From JBDTNQ01 sp039933635 (GTDB lineage: Bacteria > Acidobacteriota > Vicinamibacteria > Vicinamibacterales > SCN-69-37), in contig JBDTNQ010000165.1 in the NCBI GenBank assembly GCA_039933635.1, positions 1 to 6,022 on the forward strand: DNA of 6,022 nt, read 5' to 3'. The notes under the pieces are model-generated. The model was not told the DNA's origin, searched no databases, and saw only the letters and a program-made list of their open reading frames with translations. Below, in pieces: positions 1 to 5,897 of this stretch; position 1 is the stretch's first letter; each line of letters begins with the position of its first letter. The position numbers and the translations under genes were made by a program.

Positions 1-131
1 AGCAGGCGTACCGCGATGCTGCGCGCGCGTACCTGGACTCCGACCGTTTCGCGCCGTTCCGCGTCGAGGTCTTCGCAGATCTCGTTGCGCGGATCGTATC
101 GGCTGACACCGGGGTCGCGCTCTCGTCGTGA
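1..131 (+). CDS. C-terminal end of an unidentified protein (5' part outside window)
   Basis: The frame beginning at base 3 is open from the window edge for 42 codons and ends in TGA at 129-131. About four fifths of its codons end in G or C, as in the neighbouring genes. The visible tail begins QAYRDAARAYLDSDRF and ends GVALSS. It looks like a soluble, partly helical C-terminus with no membrane segment. The stop shares its last base with the ATG of the next gene (TGATG), the usual arrangement of co-translated genes in one operon, which is the main reason for preferring this frame over the longer open frame across 16-228. I do not recognise the family. Membership of the same glycan operon is inferred from the overlap only. 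Confidence 0.7.
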   Translation, partial: QAYRDAARAYLDSDRFAPFRVEVFADLVARIVSADTGVALSS

Positions 132-1357
132 TGACCTCGACCCGAAGACTTCGCGTCCTCGTTCTGTCGTGGAACTACCCGACGGCGGCCGCGCCCCAAC
201 GCGGGCTGTGGGTGGAGCGCATGTGTGATGCGGCCGCGCGCGATGCGGACGTCCAGGTGATCGTACCCACGCCGTACGTGCCGCCGCTCGTTCCCCTACG
301 CGCGCTCTCGCGGTTTCGTCGTGTGCCGCGACGGGAGCGGCGCGGCGACATCGCCATCGAGTACCCGCGCGTCCCGGGCTCGATCGAGTATCTGACGCAC
401 GGCTTCGATGCGCGCCTGGCTTTGCCGCGCGTGCGGGCGCTGGCCCGGCGCCTGCATCGCGAGCAGCCGTTCGATCTCATCCACGCGCACTTCGTCTACC
501 CCGATGGCGTGGTGGCCAGCCAGATCGGCCGCGACCTCGGGATCCCGGTCATGACCTCGGAGCACGCATTCTGGACGCCCTGGCTCGTGGACCAGCCGCG
601 CGTCCGCGAGCAGGTCTACGCCGCGCTGCCAGGCATTCGACTGATTGCGCCCGTGAGCGAGTTCCTGCGCGAGTCGATCGCGGCCTACGCCGGTGATCGC
701 ATCACACGCTCAGCCGTCCTGCCGAATGTCGTCGACGATATGACGTTTCGCCCCGGGCCCGGACCGCGCGATCCGCGCGAACTCCTCTTCGTGGGACTGG
801 TGCGCAAGTTCAAGCGCGTCGATGTCCTGCTGCGTGCCGTTGCCGCCGTGCGACGGGACATGCCGGACATCCGGCTTCGGATCCTGTCAGCCAATGCATT
901 TCAGGCGTACGGCGCGGATCGGCGTGAGATGACCGATCTCATCGCGTCACTGGATCTCCAGACAGCCGTCACGGTGGTGAACGGTTCCGACCCGGCTGCC
1001 GTCGCGGCGGCGATGCGGCGCTGCGCGTTCGTCGTCGTATCGTCCACGCGGCGCGAGACGTTCTGCTCGGTCGCGGCGGAAGCGCTGGCGTGCGGCACCC
1101 CGCTCGTGGTCACCCGGTGCGGCGGGCCGGAGGAGTTCGTCACGCCGGAGGACGGCGTCATGGTGCAGCCGGACGACCCGGCCGCGCTCGCCGCCGGCAT
1201 TCTCGCCGCGTTCGATCGCCGCGCGTCTTTTCGCGAATCCGACATCCGTTCCCGTATCGTTGCCCGTTTCGGGCGTGCCGCATGGTGCGACCGTGCCATG
1301 ACGACGTATCGGGACGTTGTGAATCAGAAGGGAGACGCTGCCCATGTCTCGCGATAG
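131..1357 (+). CDS. Family 4 (GT-B fold) glycosyltransferase
   Basis: Probable cytoplasmic retaining glycosyltransferase that moves a sugar from a nucleotide-sugar donor to a growing glycan; donor and acceptor cannot be read from the sequence. From the ATG the protein has 408 residues, normal for the GT4 family. The N-terminal acceptor domain opens with a short beta strand (RVLVLSWNYP, residues 8-17) and the loop QRGLWVERM, and contains DLIHAHFVYPDG (115-126). The C-terminal donor domain starts near LLFVGLVRKFKRVDVLL (218-234) and carries the GT4 E-x7-E signature, E309 and E317 in RETFCSVAAEALACGTPLV, followed by GGPEEFV. There is no signal peptide or membrane span. The ATG at 131 overlaps the previous stop; a GTG directly before it (128) is an equally possible start adding one residue. 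No clear Shine-Dalgarno sequence precedes either, so translational coupling is likely. The 3' end overlaps the acyltransferase gene by 14 bases. Confidence 0.93.
   Translation: MTSTRRLRVLVLSWNYPTAAAPQRGLWVERMCDAAARDADVQVIVPTPYVPPLVPLRALSRFRRVPRRERRGDIAIEYPRVPGSIEYLTHGFDARLALPRVRALARRLHREQPFDLIHAHFVYPDGVVASQIGRDLGIPVMTSEHAFWTPWLVDQPRVREQVYAALPGIRLIAPVSEFLRESIAAYAGDRITRSAVLPNVVDDMTFRPGPGPRDPRELLFVGLVRKFKRVDVLLRAVAAVRRDMPDIRLRILSANAFQAYGADRREMTDLIASLDLQTAVTVVNGSDPAAVAAAMRRCAFVVVSSTRRETFCSVAAEALACGTPLVVTRCGGPEEFVTPEDGVMVQPDDPAALAAGILAAFDRRASFRESDIRSRIVARFGRAAWCDRAMTTYRDVVNQKGDAAHVSR
1330..1334 (+). promoter_or_regulatory. Ribosome binding site for the acyltransferase gene
   Basis: GGGAG, within AAGGGAG (1328-1334), lies 9 bases before the ATG at 1344 and inside the last codons of the upstream glycosyltransferase. 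It is the clearest Shine-Dalgarno match in the window and fixes the acyltransferase start. It implies that this gene is read from the same transcript with its own initiation signal. Confidence 0.75.
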
Positions 1358-2402
1358 CGCGTCCGTGACGTCCGCGGCCACCGCGTCGAGTCTGCCGGTG
1401 CGCGTGCCAGCGCTCGACGGCGTCCGGGCGATAGCCGTCATTGGCGTCATCGCGTCACACGCCGGGATCTTCAATCTCGGTTGGGTTGGTGTCGATATCT
1501 TCTTCGGCCTGTCAGGCTACCTGATTACGGGCATCCTGCTGGACGCGAAAGCCGCCGATCCGTCGGCGAAACAGTTCTTCGTGCCGTTCTACATGCGGCG
1601 GGCGCTACGCATCCTGCCGCTGGCCTGGACCGCGGCGGTGCTGATGGCGTTCGTGCGCCAGGAGTGGAGTGGCCTCGTCTACTACGTGTCGTATGTCGTG
1701 AACTGGCTCGGCTATAGCCCACCCCCACGTGACCTGGGTCACTACTGGTCACTGGCCGTCGAGGAACAGTTCTACATGGTGTGGCCCGCCATCGTCTTCT
1801 TTGCATCGAAGCGCGGCCTGCTGGCCGCCACGATCGGGCTGATTGTCATTGATGCCGCGTGCCGTCTCGGGTTTTCAATGTGGCCGCCGTCGTTTGCGAC
1901 CGATCAGTTCCTGGGGCTCGCGTCATTTGCCCGGGCGGACACGCTCGCGGTCGGCGCGTGGTTGGCGCAACGTGAGCGGAACGGCGGCTGGGGCCGGGAA
2001 GCGGCCTGGGCATGGCCCGTCGCGATCGTCGCGGGCATCGTCATCGTGGTCATACGGAAGCTGGAGGTGGCGCACGCGCTGCCGCTGCTGACGTACAACC
2101 TGAAGTGGCCGGTGCTCGCGCTGGGGGTGTGGGCCGGCCTGCTTGTCGTGCTGACGCGTCCGCCCCGCGTGCTGACGTGGTTCTGGCTCCGGTGGATCGG
2201 CCAGATCAGCTACGGCGTGTATGTGATTCACGCACTGTTTGGACACTGGCTGCACGAGCACTTCTCGTCCGCACCCGTGGTGTTCGTCCTGCAACTGGCG
2301 ATTACCATCCCGCTCGCGGCCTTGAGCTGGTATCTCTTCGAATCACCGATCCTCAGCCAGAAGCGGCGTTGGCCCATGCCGTCGAAACGGACCGCACACT
2401 GA
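1344..2402 (+). CDS. Acyltransferase 3 family membrane protein (OafA/YrhL-like glycan O-acyltransferase)
   Basis: A multi-pass inner-membrane protein of 352 residues, probably transferring an acetyl or other acyl group to a hydroxyl of a surface glycan. Family marks, in order: LDGVRAIAV with the R-x10-H motif (R28 and the presumed catalytic H39); GWVGVDIFFGLSGYLITGIL (46-65), a variant of the usual GVDxFFxLSGfLI; FYMRRALRILP (82-92); YWSLAVEEQFY (134-144); FARADTLAVGAW (195-206); LRWIGQISYGVYVIH (282-296); and the closing SWYLFESPIL (328-337). About ten hydrophobic stretches fit the family's ten-helix core. The protein stops after that core, so unlike some OafA relatives it has no C-terminal SGNH hydrolase domain. 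Residues 1-20 form a Ser/Ala/Thr-rich tail ahead of the first helix. The start is set by the good ribosome site at 1330-1334. The gene ends 13 bases from the stop of the convergent radical SAM gene. Its position after a glycosyltransferase favours O-acylation of that glycan; the acyl group and acceptor are unknown. Confidence 0.93.
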   Translation: MSRDSASVTSAATASSLPVRVPALDGVRAIAVIGVIASHAGIFNLGWVGVDIFFGLSGYLITGILLDAKAADPSAKQFFVPFYMRRALRILPLAWTAAVLMAFVRQEWSGLVYYVSYVVNWLGYSPPPRDLGHYWSLAVEEQFYMVWPAIVFFASKRGLLAATIGLIVIDAACRLGFSMWPPSFATDQFLGLASFARADTLAVGAWLAQRERNGGWGREAAWAWPVAIVAGIVIVVIRKLEVAHALPLLTYNLKWPVLALGVWAGLLVVLTRPPRVLTWFWLRWIGQISYGVYVIHALFGHWLHEHFSSAPVVFVLQLAITIPLAALSWYLFESPILSQKRRWPMPSKRTAH

Positions 2403-2411
2403 ACCGCATGC

Positions 2412-2434
2412 GCGCTCAGAGACTTCTGATGCGC
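2412..2434. terminator. Possible bidirectional hairpin between convergent genes (no T tract)
   Basis: TCAGA (2416-2420) and TCTGA (2425-2429) are exact inverted repeats around the loop GACT. The stem can be extended by GCGC (2412-2415) with GCGC (2431-2434) across one bulged T at 2430, giving about nine base pairs. It sits where the rightward and leftward genes meet and spans the stop codon of the radical SAM gene. There is no run of T on either strand, so it is not a classical intrinsic terminator. It may slow polymerases from both sides, or be a chance structure. Confidence 0.3.
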
Positions 2435-3549
2435 TTGGTGGGCGCGAGCCGTTGTCGGATGTCGTTGGCGACGGTGCCAACCTGCTTCAACAGTGACGAG
2501 GTCATCGTCGGACCGCCCTTGCACTCGCTGCAGAACGCCGTCGGCGGCCGAAACCGTTCGAGCGACAGCTTCACGCGCTCGGCTTCTTTCGATTGCAGTA
2601 CATCCATGAGGCTATGTGTTCTGAGGTCGCCGACGATGTTCTTGCCGTCGTAGTCGACACAGCAGGTTGTGACCTCGCCGCTTGCCAGGATGCCGAAGTT
2701 GTGGCGGAACCCCGCGGTGCAGCCGCACACGACCGCGCCGTAGCCTTTGGTCTGACCGCGCTGTTCGCGAACCCAAAAGTCCTGAATCCGAGACCAGTTC
2801 AGCATGACACCCGGATAGATGGCGTAGGACCCATTGACAACTCGAAGGGGCACCTTCGCCCACTCCTCTGTCGGGCCTCCCGCGCTGCGGCTGATCTCGA
2901 GCACATGATCCCGAAACGTCCGGGCCATGGTGAGGTTGTCGTCGAGGCTTGTCAGGTGTTCGTACGGCTCGGCCAGTTTCAACTCAGCGGCCCGCGAGCG
3001 AATGAAGAACTTCAGGCTCACCTCTGTCGCGGCGCCGAGCCGGACTTTGTCTTCGAGCAGCTGCTTCACGCGGCTCACGTATTCATCGAGCGTCAGGTGC
3101 CCACCGCGCAATCGCTTGTTGAAGGAGGAGTCATTCGGCGTGCGGAACCCGATTTCGAGGTGGGATAAGCCGGCGTCGAAGAGCGCGCGGTTCCGGGCGG
3201 GCTCGAGCAGGCTGCCGTTGGTCAGCAACCGAACCTTGATCCCCCGATCCTCGGCGTAGCGCGTCAGGTGAGCGAGATCCTTGTGGAGATAGGGCTCCCC
3301 CATCAGATGGAAGGTGATGTAGTCGGTGAGATCGTGGGCGACGATCTGATCGATGATGCTTTCGGCGAATGCCTTCGGCATCACGATCTTCTTGCGCGTC
3401 TGCTGGTCAATCGGGCAGTAGTCGCAGGTGAAGTTACAGGCGTTCGTGATCTCGAGATAGATGATTCGGAAACGCCTTGGCCGGGGCGTCGAGAGAACCG
3501 CTGCAGCCTCACGCGCCGATCCGACAAACCGCACGTCCATGGGGGGCAT
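2416..3549 (-). CDS. Radical SAM protein with C-terminal SPASM-like cysteine region
   Basis: A predicted 4Fe-4S/S-adenosylmethionine radical enzyme. From the ATG at 3549 it has 377 residues. The radical SAM motif CNFTCDYC (C38, C42, C45) follows the strand IIYLEITNA. MGEP (83-86) matches the GGE-type SAM-binding segment and LLTNG (108-112) a later strand of the barrel. The C-terminal part has further cysteines: CGC (275, 277), a CC pair after ILASGEVTT (296-297), and CSEC (340-343). This pattern resembles a SPASM/twitch domain that holds an auxiliary iron-sulfur cluster. Such enzymes modify peptides, proteins, sugars or other small molecules; the substrate here is not evident and no short precursor peptide gene was seen nearby. 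The start is uncertain. ATG at 3549, ATG at 3540 (374 residues) and TTG at 3579 (387 residues) are all in frame, none with an ideal ribosome site, and the conserved core begins only about 25-30 residues in. The gene follows the oxidoreductase on the same strand after a structured gap, so it may share that transcript or use its own promoter. Confidence 0.9.
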   Translation of the reverse strand: MPPMDVRFVGSAREAAAVLSTPRPRRFRIIYLEITNACNFTCDYCPIDQQTRKKIVMPKAFAESIIDQIVAHDLTDYITFHLMGEPYLHKDLAHLTRYAEDRGIKVRLLTNGSLLEPARNRALFDAGLSHLEIGFRTPNDSSFNKRLRGGHLTLDEYVSRVKQLLEDKVRLGAATEVSLKFFIRSRAAELKLAEPYEHLTSLDDNLTMARTFRDHVLEISRSAGGPTEEWAKVPLRVVNGSYAIYPGVMLNWSRIQDFWVREQRGQTKGYGAVVCGCTAGFRHNFGILASGEVTTCCVDYDGKNIVGDLRTHSLMDVLQSKEAERVKLSLERFRPPTAFCSECKGGPTMTSSLLKQVGTVANDIRQRLAPTKRIRSL

Positions 3550-3554
3550 GCCCC
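3543..3554. repeat. 12-base perfect palindrome GGGGCATGCCCC over the radical SAM start region
   Basis: The 12 bases are identical on both strands. In the leftward mRNA they can fold as GGGG/CCCC with CATG as the loop. The ATG at 3549 would then lie in the loop, and the GGGG that could serve as ribosome site for the ATG at 3540 would be paired. This could lower or regulate initiation, but a short palindrome in GC-rich DNA can arise by chance. Confidence 0.4.
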
Positions 3555-3579
3555 GGACGTGCTCCACGAGCGGTACCAA

Positions 3580-3671
3580 ACGCGGTACGATGATATTGGC
3601 GGGAAAACCTATGCAAGGCGCTTGCGAAGTGGGCCCAAGCGGAGACTATTATCTCCCCGCTCGCCCGTATC
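3580..3671. other. Non-coding gap upstream of the radical SAM gene with several inverted repeats
   Basis: This is the only sizeable gap between full genes here, about 58% G+C by hand count and visibly lower than the flanking genes. On the + strand it holds GGAGA (3641-3645) paired with TCTCC (3652-3656) around CTATTA; GCAAG (3613-3617) paired with CTTGC (3621-3625); CGCTTG (3619-3624) paired with CAAGCG (3636-3641); and the palindrome TGGGCCCA (3630-3637). Some of these overlap and could form alternative folds. GTACCGC occurs twice, 12 bases apart on the - strand, at its downstream edge. No T tract marks a terminator for the oxidoreductase gene. It may be a leader, an attenuator or operator region for the radical SAM gene, or a spacer without function. 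Confidence 0.45.
3592..3618 (-). promoter_or_regulatory. Weak candidate sigma-70-type promoter for the radical SAM gene
   Basis: On the - strand TTGCAT (3611-3616) is followed after 15 bases by TATCAT (3590-3595), which matches the -10 consensus TATAAT at five of six positions. The -35 match is poor and the spacing shorter than the usual 17, so this rests mainly on the -10 box and the local drop in GC. Another -10-like word, GATAAT (3648-3653), lies in a hairpin loop but has no acceptable -35 partner. Confidence 0.22.
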
Positions 3672-4745
3672 TCAGACCGGGATGGTCACGCGACGGCCGC
3701 TCGCCGCTGACTCGTAGCAGGCGTTGATCACCGCGATCAGGCCCCGTGCCCCGGTCGCGTCTGAAGGCGGGGGAACGCCGCGCCTGAAGGCATCCAACGC
3801 CTGGGTGATGACCTGTCGCGTCGCCGTGACATTGGGCGACGATGGATTGCGACTGACGATCTGACGCGTCGCGCCGACCTCGCGCCAGGCCAGACCGGAT
3901 CGGCCGAATTCGACTCGCGCGTGCGGTGTCGTCGAGCGAAAGAGTCCCGCGGACACCCGGGCGCGCCCGCCAAAAGACGCGCGGTAGGATGCCCGCGATA
4001 CGTCCACGCGCGCCTCGAAGTACTGCGGCTCCCCTTTGCTCAAGCGGTTCAGCGTGAGCACCGCGAGGCGTCCGCGAGAGAACTGCAGCGTCGCCACGAC
4101 CAGCGCGTCGCGGTCGCGTTCGTCGAGGCCGGCCGACGACGTCGCGGCCTGCACGGATTCCGGAACCTCCCCGAACAGTTGCATCAGGACGTCGAGCTGG
4201 TGGACGCCAGCCTCGAAGAGCGTCCGCCGCGCGAGATCGCCCCGCCAGCCGGCTTCTTTCCATGGCGGCAGGTCGGTCTGCTGCCAGGCTTGCGCAAAGA
4301 GCAGATCGCCATCGCGTCCGCTCCGCACCGCATCGATCATCGCGCGGAAAATCGGCATCTCCCGGAACTCGTGATTGACTGCGACCGATCGGCCAGCGGT
4401 TGCCGCCGCGGCAATCACGACGTCCGCTTCAGCCACCGTGCAGACAAAGGGTTTTTCGCAGAACACGTGGGCGCCCGCCGCCACGGCCTGCAGGCACAGC
4501 GATGCGTGGCTCTCCGGCGGCGTCGCGATGGCCACGACGTCCGGGTGCGTGTCGCGCAGCATCACCGCGACGTCGTCGAAGACCGGCACGTGCCAGCGAT
4601 CGGCCGCGTCCTTGCGTCGTCCGGAGTCGGTGTCACACGCGCCGACCACCTGCACGCCAGAGAGACCGGTGAAGGCCGGCAGGTGAATCGTTGCGCCAGC
4701 TTCACCGAGGCCGATGATGACGACGCGAAGAACAGGTGTGGTCAT
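3672..4745 (-). CDS. Gfo/Idh/MocA family NAD(P)-dependent oxidoreductase
   Basis: A predicted cytoplasmic dehydrogenase of 357 residues, the usual size for this family, which oxidises or reduces hydroxyl/keto groups of sugars, nucleotide-sugars or polyols. The N-terminal Rossmann fold opens with RVVIIGLGEAGATIHLPAF (residues 7-25), containing the G-x-G-x-x-G dinucleotide loop. VAIATPPESH (71-80) follows, then the family's EKP motif in HVFCEKPF (93-100, K98 the expected catalytic/cofactor lysine), then VNHEFR (123-128). The C-terminal substrate domain has FEAGVHQLDVLMQLFG (177-192), where H182 and D185 occupy the usual active-site G-x-H-x-x-D position. The protein ends SGRRVTIPV. The ATG at 4745 forms an ATGA overlap with the stop of the upstream glycosyltransferase and sits right before the Rossmann strand, so the start is secure and translation is probably coupled; no independent ribosome site is visible. 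Context suggests synthesis of an unusual sugar for the glycan, for example a keto or uronic-type intermediate as in WlbA-like enzymes, but the substrate cannot be assigned. Confidence 0.92.
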   Translation of the reverse strand: MTTPVLRVVIIGLGEAGATIHLPAFTGLSGVQVVGACDTDSGRRKDAADRWHVPVFDDVAVMLRDTHPDVVAIATPPESHASLCLQAVAAGAHVFCEKPFVCTVAEADVVIAAAATAGRSVAVNHEFREMPIFRAMIDAVRSGRDGDLLFAQAWQQTDLPPWKEAGWRGDLARRTLFEAGVHQLDVLMQLFGEVPESVQAATSSAGLDERDRDALVVATLQFSRGRLAVLTLNRLSKGEPQYFEARVDVSRASYRASFGGRARVSAGLFRSTTPHARVEFGRSGLAWREVGATRQIVSRNPSSPNVTATRQVITQALDAFRRGVPPPSDATGARGLIAVINACYESAASGRRVTIPV

Positions 4746-5863
4746 CGGGTCGCCAGTGGAATCAGCAGATCGAGGTATTGTCGCGTCACGATGCGCCAAT
4801 CGTACCGTGCCGCACGGATCGGGCCGTCGATGCGCATTTGTGTCCGCCGGGCGTCGTCGGCCAGCAGGTCTTCGATCCCTCGAGCCAGCGTGTCGACCGA
4901 GGCATCCGGCAGCAGCGACGCGACGCCGCCGGCGAACTCGGGGATGGCCGTGTTGTTGAGCGCGATGACCGGAGCCCCGCACGCCATGGCCTCGAGCACG
5001 GGCATGCCGAAGCCCTCGTACGAGGACGGGTAGATCATCGTGCTGCAGGCGTTGTACGCCAGCGCGATTTCCGTGTGCGGCGCGTGGGGCACCGTCACGA
5101 CCGCCCCATTCAAGTCCAGACTGCTGATGATCTTCTCGAACGACGTGCCAGGCAGCGCCGTGCCGATGAGCAGGAGTTTGTGCGGGAGGCGATGGTCGCG
5201 CCGCAGACGCGCGAAGGCCTCGAGGAGGTTGGGCAGGTTGCGGCGCTTCGTGGGCTTGCCGACGTACAGCACGAAGGGCACGTCTTCACCGAGGATACGG
5301 CGGCGCCAATCGGCCAGCGCGGTCTGATCATCGAGCGGCCGGAACAACCGCGTATCGACCCCCTCAGGAACCACATGGATACGATCGGGAGACATGCGAT
5401 AGAAGTGCGCCATGTCTCGCCGGCTGTATTCACTGACCGTGCAGACGACGTCGGCGCGGTGTGCGCTGAGTTGATACGACACGCGCGCCTTCGTGCGGGC
5501 CCACCAGGAGAAGACCTGGGCGCGATCGGCGTAGCCCTCATACGAGCCGTGGTGCGCCAGCAGCATCGGACATCGCGCCAGCAGCGGGACCACGTAACTC
5601 GGGCAGAACAGTGGCGCCCGGGAACCGTGGGCACGGGGCAGCGTGATCTGTTCCCATCCGGCTGGTGGCAGGGCCGAAGGCCGCACGACGACCGTGACAT
5701 TCGGCGGGATTGCCACGTGGGCATCCAGGGGACGGGGCGTGTAGAGGCGGATTTCCGTGAACGGGTGCGGCAGTTCCGCCATGCCCTGGAGGATCGCCTC
5801 GATGGCACGCGCGACGCCGCTCCGGTTGGCAACCAGTCTTATGCCGTTGACGCCGAGAATCAT
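4742..5863 (-). CDS. Family 4 glycosyltransferase (mtfB-like mannosyltransferase group)
   Basis: A predicted GT-B glycosyltransferase of 373 residues. The N-terminus MILGVNGIRLVANRSGVARA has the strand-loop pattern typical of the group with the Gly-rich acceptor loop, which supports the ATG at 5863. CTVSEYSRRDM (141-151) and HVVPEGVDTRLFRP (163-176) precede the donor domain, which begins VLYVGKPTKRRNLPNLLEAF (198-217). The E-x7-E signature is E283 and E291 in YEGFGMPVLEAMACGAPVIA, followed by NNTAIPEFAGG. Family knowledge: the closest styles are GT4 mannosyl- or rhamnosyltransferases of O-antigen assembly, but donor specificity cannot be read from the sequence. There is no signal peptide or clear membrane span, so it acts at the cytoplasmic side. 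No good Shine-Dalgarno sequence is visible before the start; the preceding gene stops 33 bases upstream. The stop overlaps the oxidoreductase ATG by four bases. It differs markedly from the glycosyltransferase at 131-1357, so the two are probably not recent duplicates. Confidence 0.94.
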   Translation of the reverse strand: MILGVNGIRLVANRSGVARAIEAILQGMAELPHPFTEIRLYTPRPLDAHVAIPPNVTVVVRPSALPPAGWEQITLPRAHGSRAPLFCPSYVVPLLARCPMLLAHHGSYEGYADRAQVFSWWARTKARVSYQLSAHRADVVCTVSEYSRRDMAHFYRMSPDRIHVVPEGVDTRLFRPLDDQTALADWRRRILGEDVPFVLYVGKPTKRRNLPNLLEAFARLRRDHRLPHKLLLIGTALPGTSFEKIISSLDLNGAVVTVPHAPHTEIALAYNACSTMIYPSSYEGFGMPVLEAMACGAPVIALNNTAIPEFAGGVASLLPDASVDTLARGIEDLLADDARRTQMRIDGPIRAARYDWRIVTRQYLDLLIPLATR

Positions 5864-5884
5864 GGAAGACGGCAGCGCGCCAGA

Positions 5885-5897
5885 ACGGTCGGACCGT
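5885..5897. repeat. 13-base palindrome ACGGTC-G-GACCGT in the gap before the second glycosyltransferase gene
   Basis: Six-base arms flank a single central G, directly after (and touching by one base) the stop of the upstream partial gene and 21 bases before the glycosyltransferase ATG. As DNA it has the symmetry of a dimer binding site. As RNA it could form only a four-pair hairpin with a five-base loop. No T tract follows. Function is unknown and chance is possible. Confidence 0.3.

Noticed and set aside
16..228. 70-codon open frame on the + strand at the left edge
   Set aside because: It overlaps the well-supported glycosyltransferase start, and its Arg/Ser-rich product is typical of an off-frame reading of GC-rich coding DNA. 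The frame starting at base 3 gives better codon use and a TGATG junction.
947..1474. 175-codon open frame on the - strand
   Set aside because: It is antisense to the GT4 donor domain, including the E-x7-E region, and to the start of the acyltransferase; its composition is that of a shadow frame.
1729..1753. Inverted repeat GTGACC-TG-GGTCAC with a second copy of GGTCACT ten bases later
   Set aside because: It lies inside the acyltransferase gene and encodes the conserved segment leading to WSLAVEEQFY, so protein constraint explains it. There is no independent reason to see a regulatory site.
2012..2653. 213-codon open frame on the + strand spanning the convergent junction
   Set aside because: It overlaps the acyltransferase in another frame and runs antisense into the radical SAM gene. 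It shows no motif, and both overlapped genes have strong family signatures.
3613..3656. Short hairpins after the oxidoreductase stop as an intrinsic terminator
   Set aside because: The stems are only five to six pairs and none is followed by a run of T on the - strand, so a terminator call is not supported.
3268..3717. 149-codon open frame on the + strand crossing the intergenic gap
   Set aside because: Most of it is antisense to the radical SAM gene. It shows no ribosome site or domain, and its part within the gap has no sign of coding.
3921..5033. 370-codon open frame on the + strand
   Set aside because: It is antisense to both the oxidoreductase and the second glycosyltransferase, which have clear family motifs. 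The translation is Arg/His-rich with no recognisable domain, as expected for a high-GC shadow frame.
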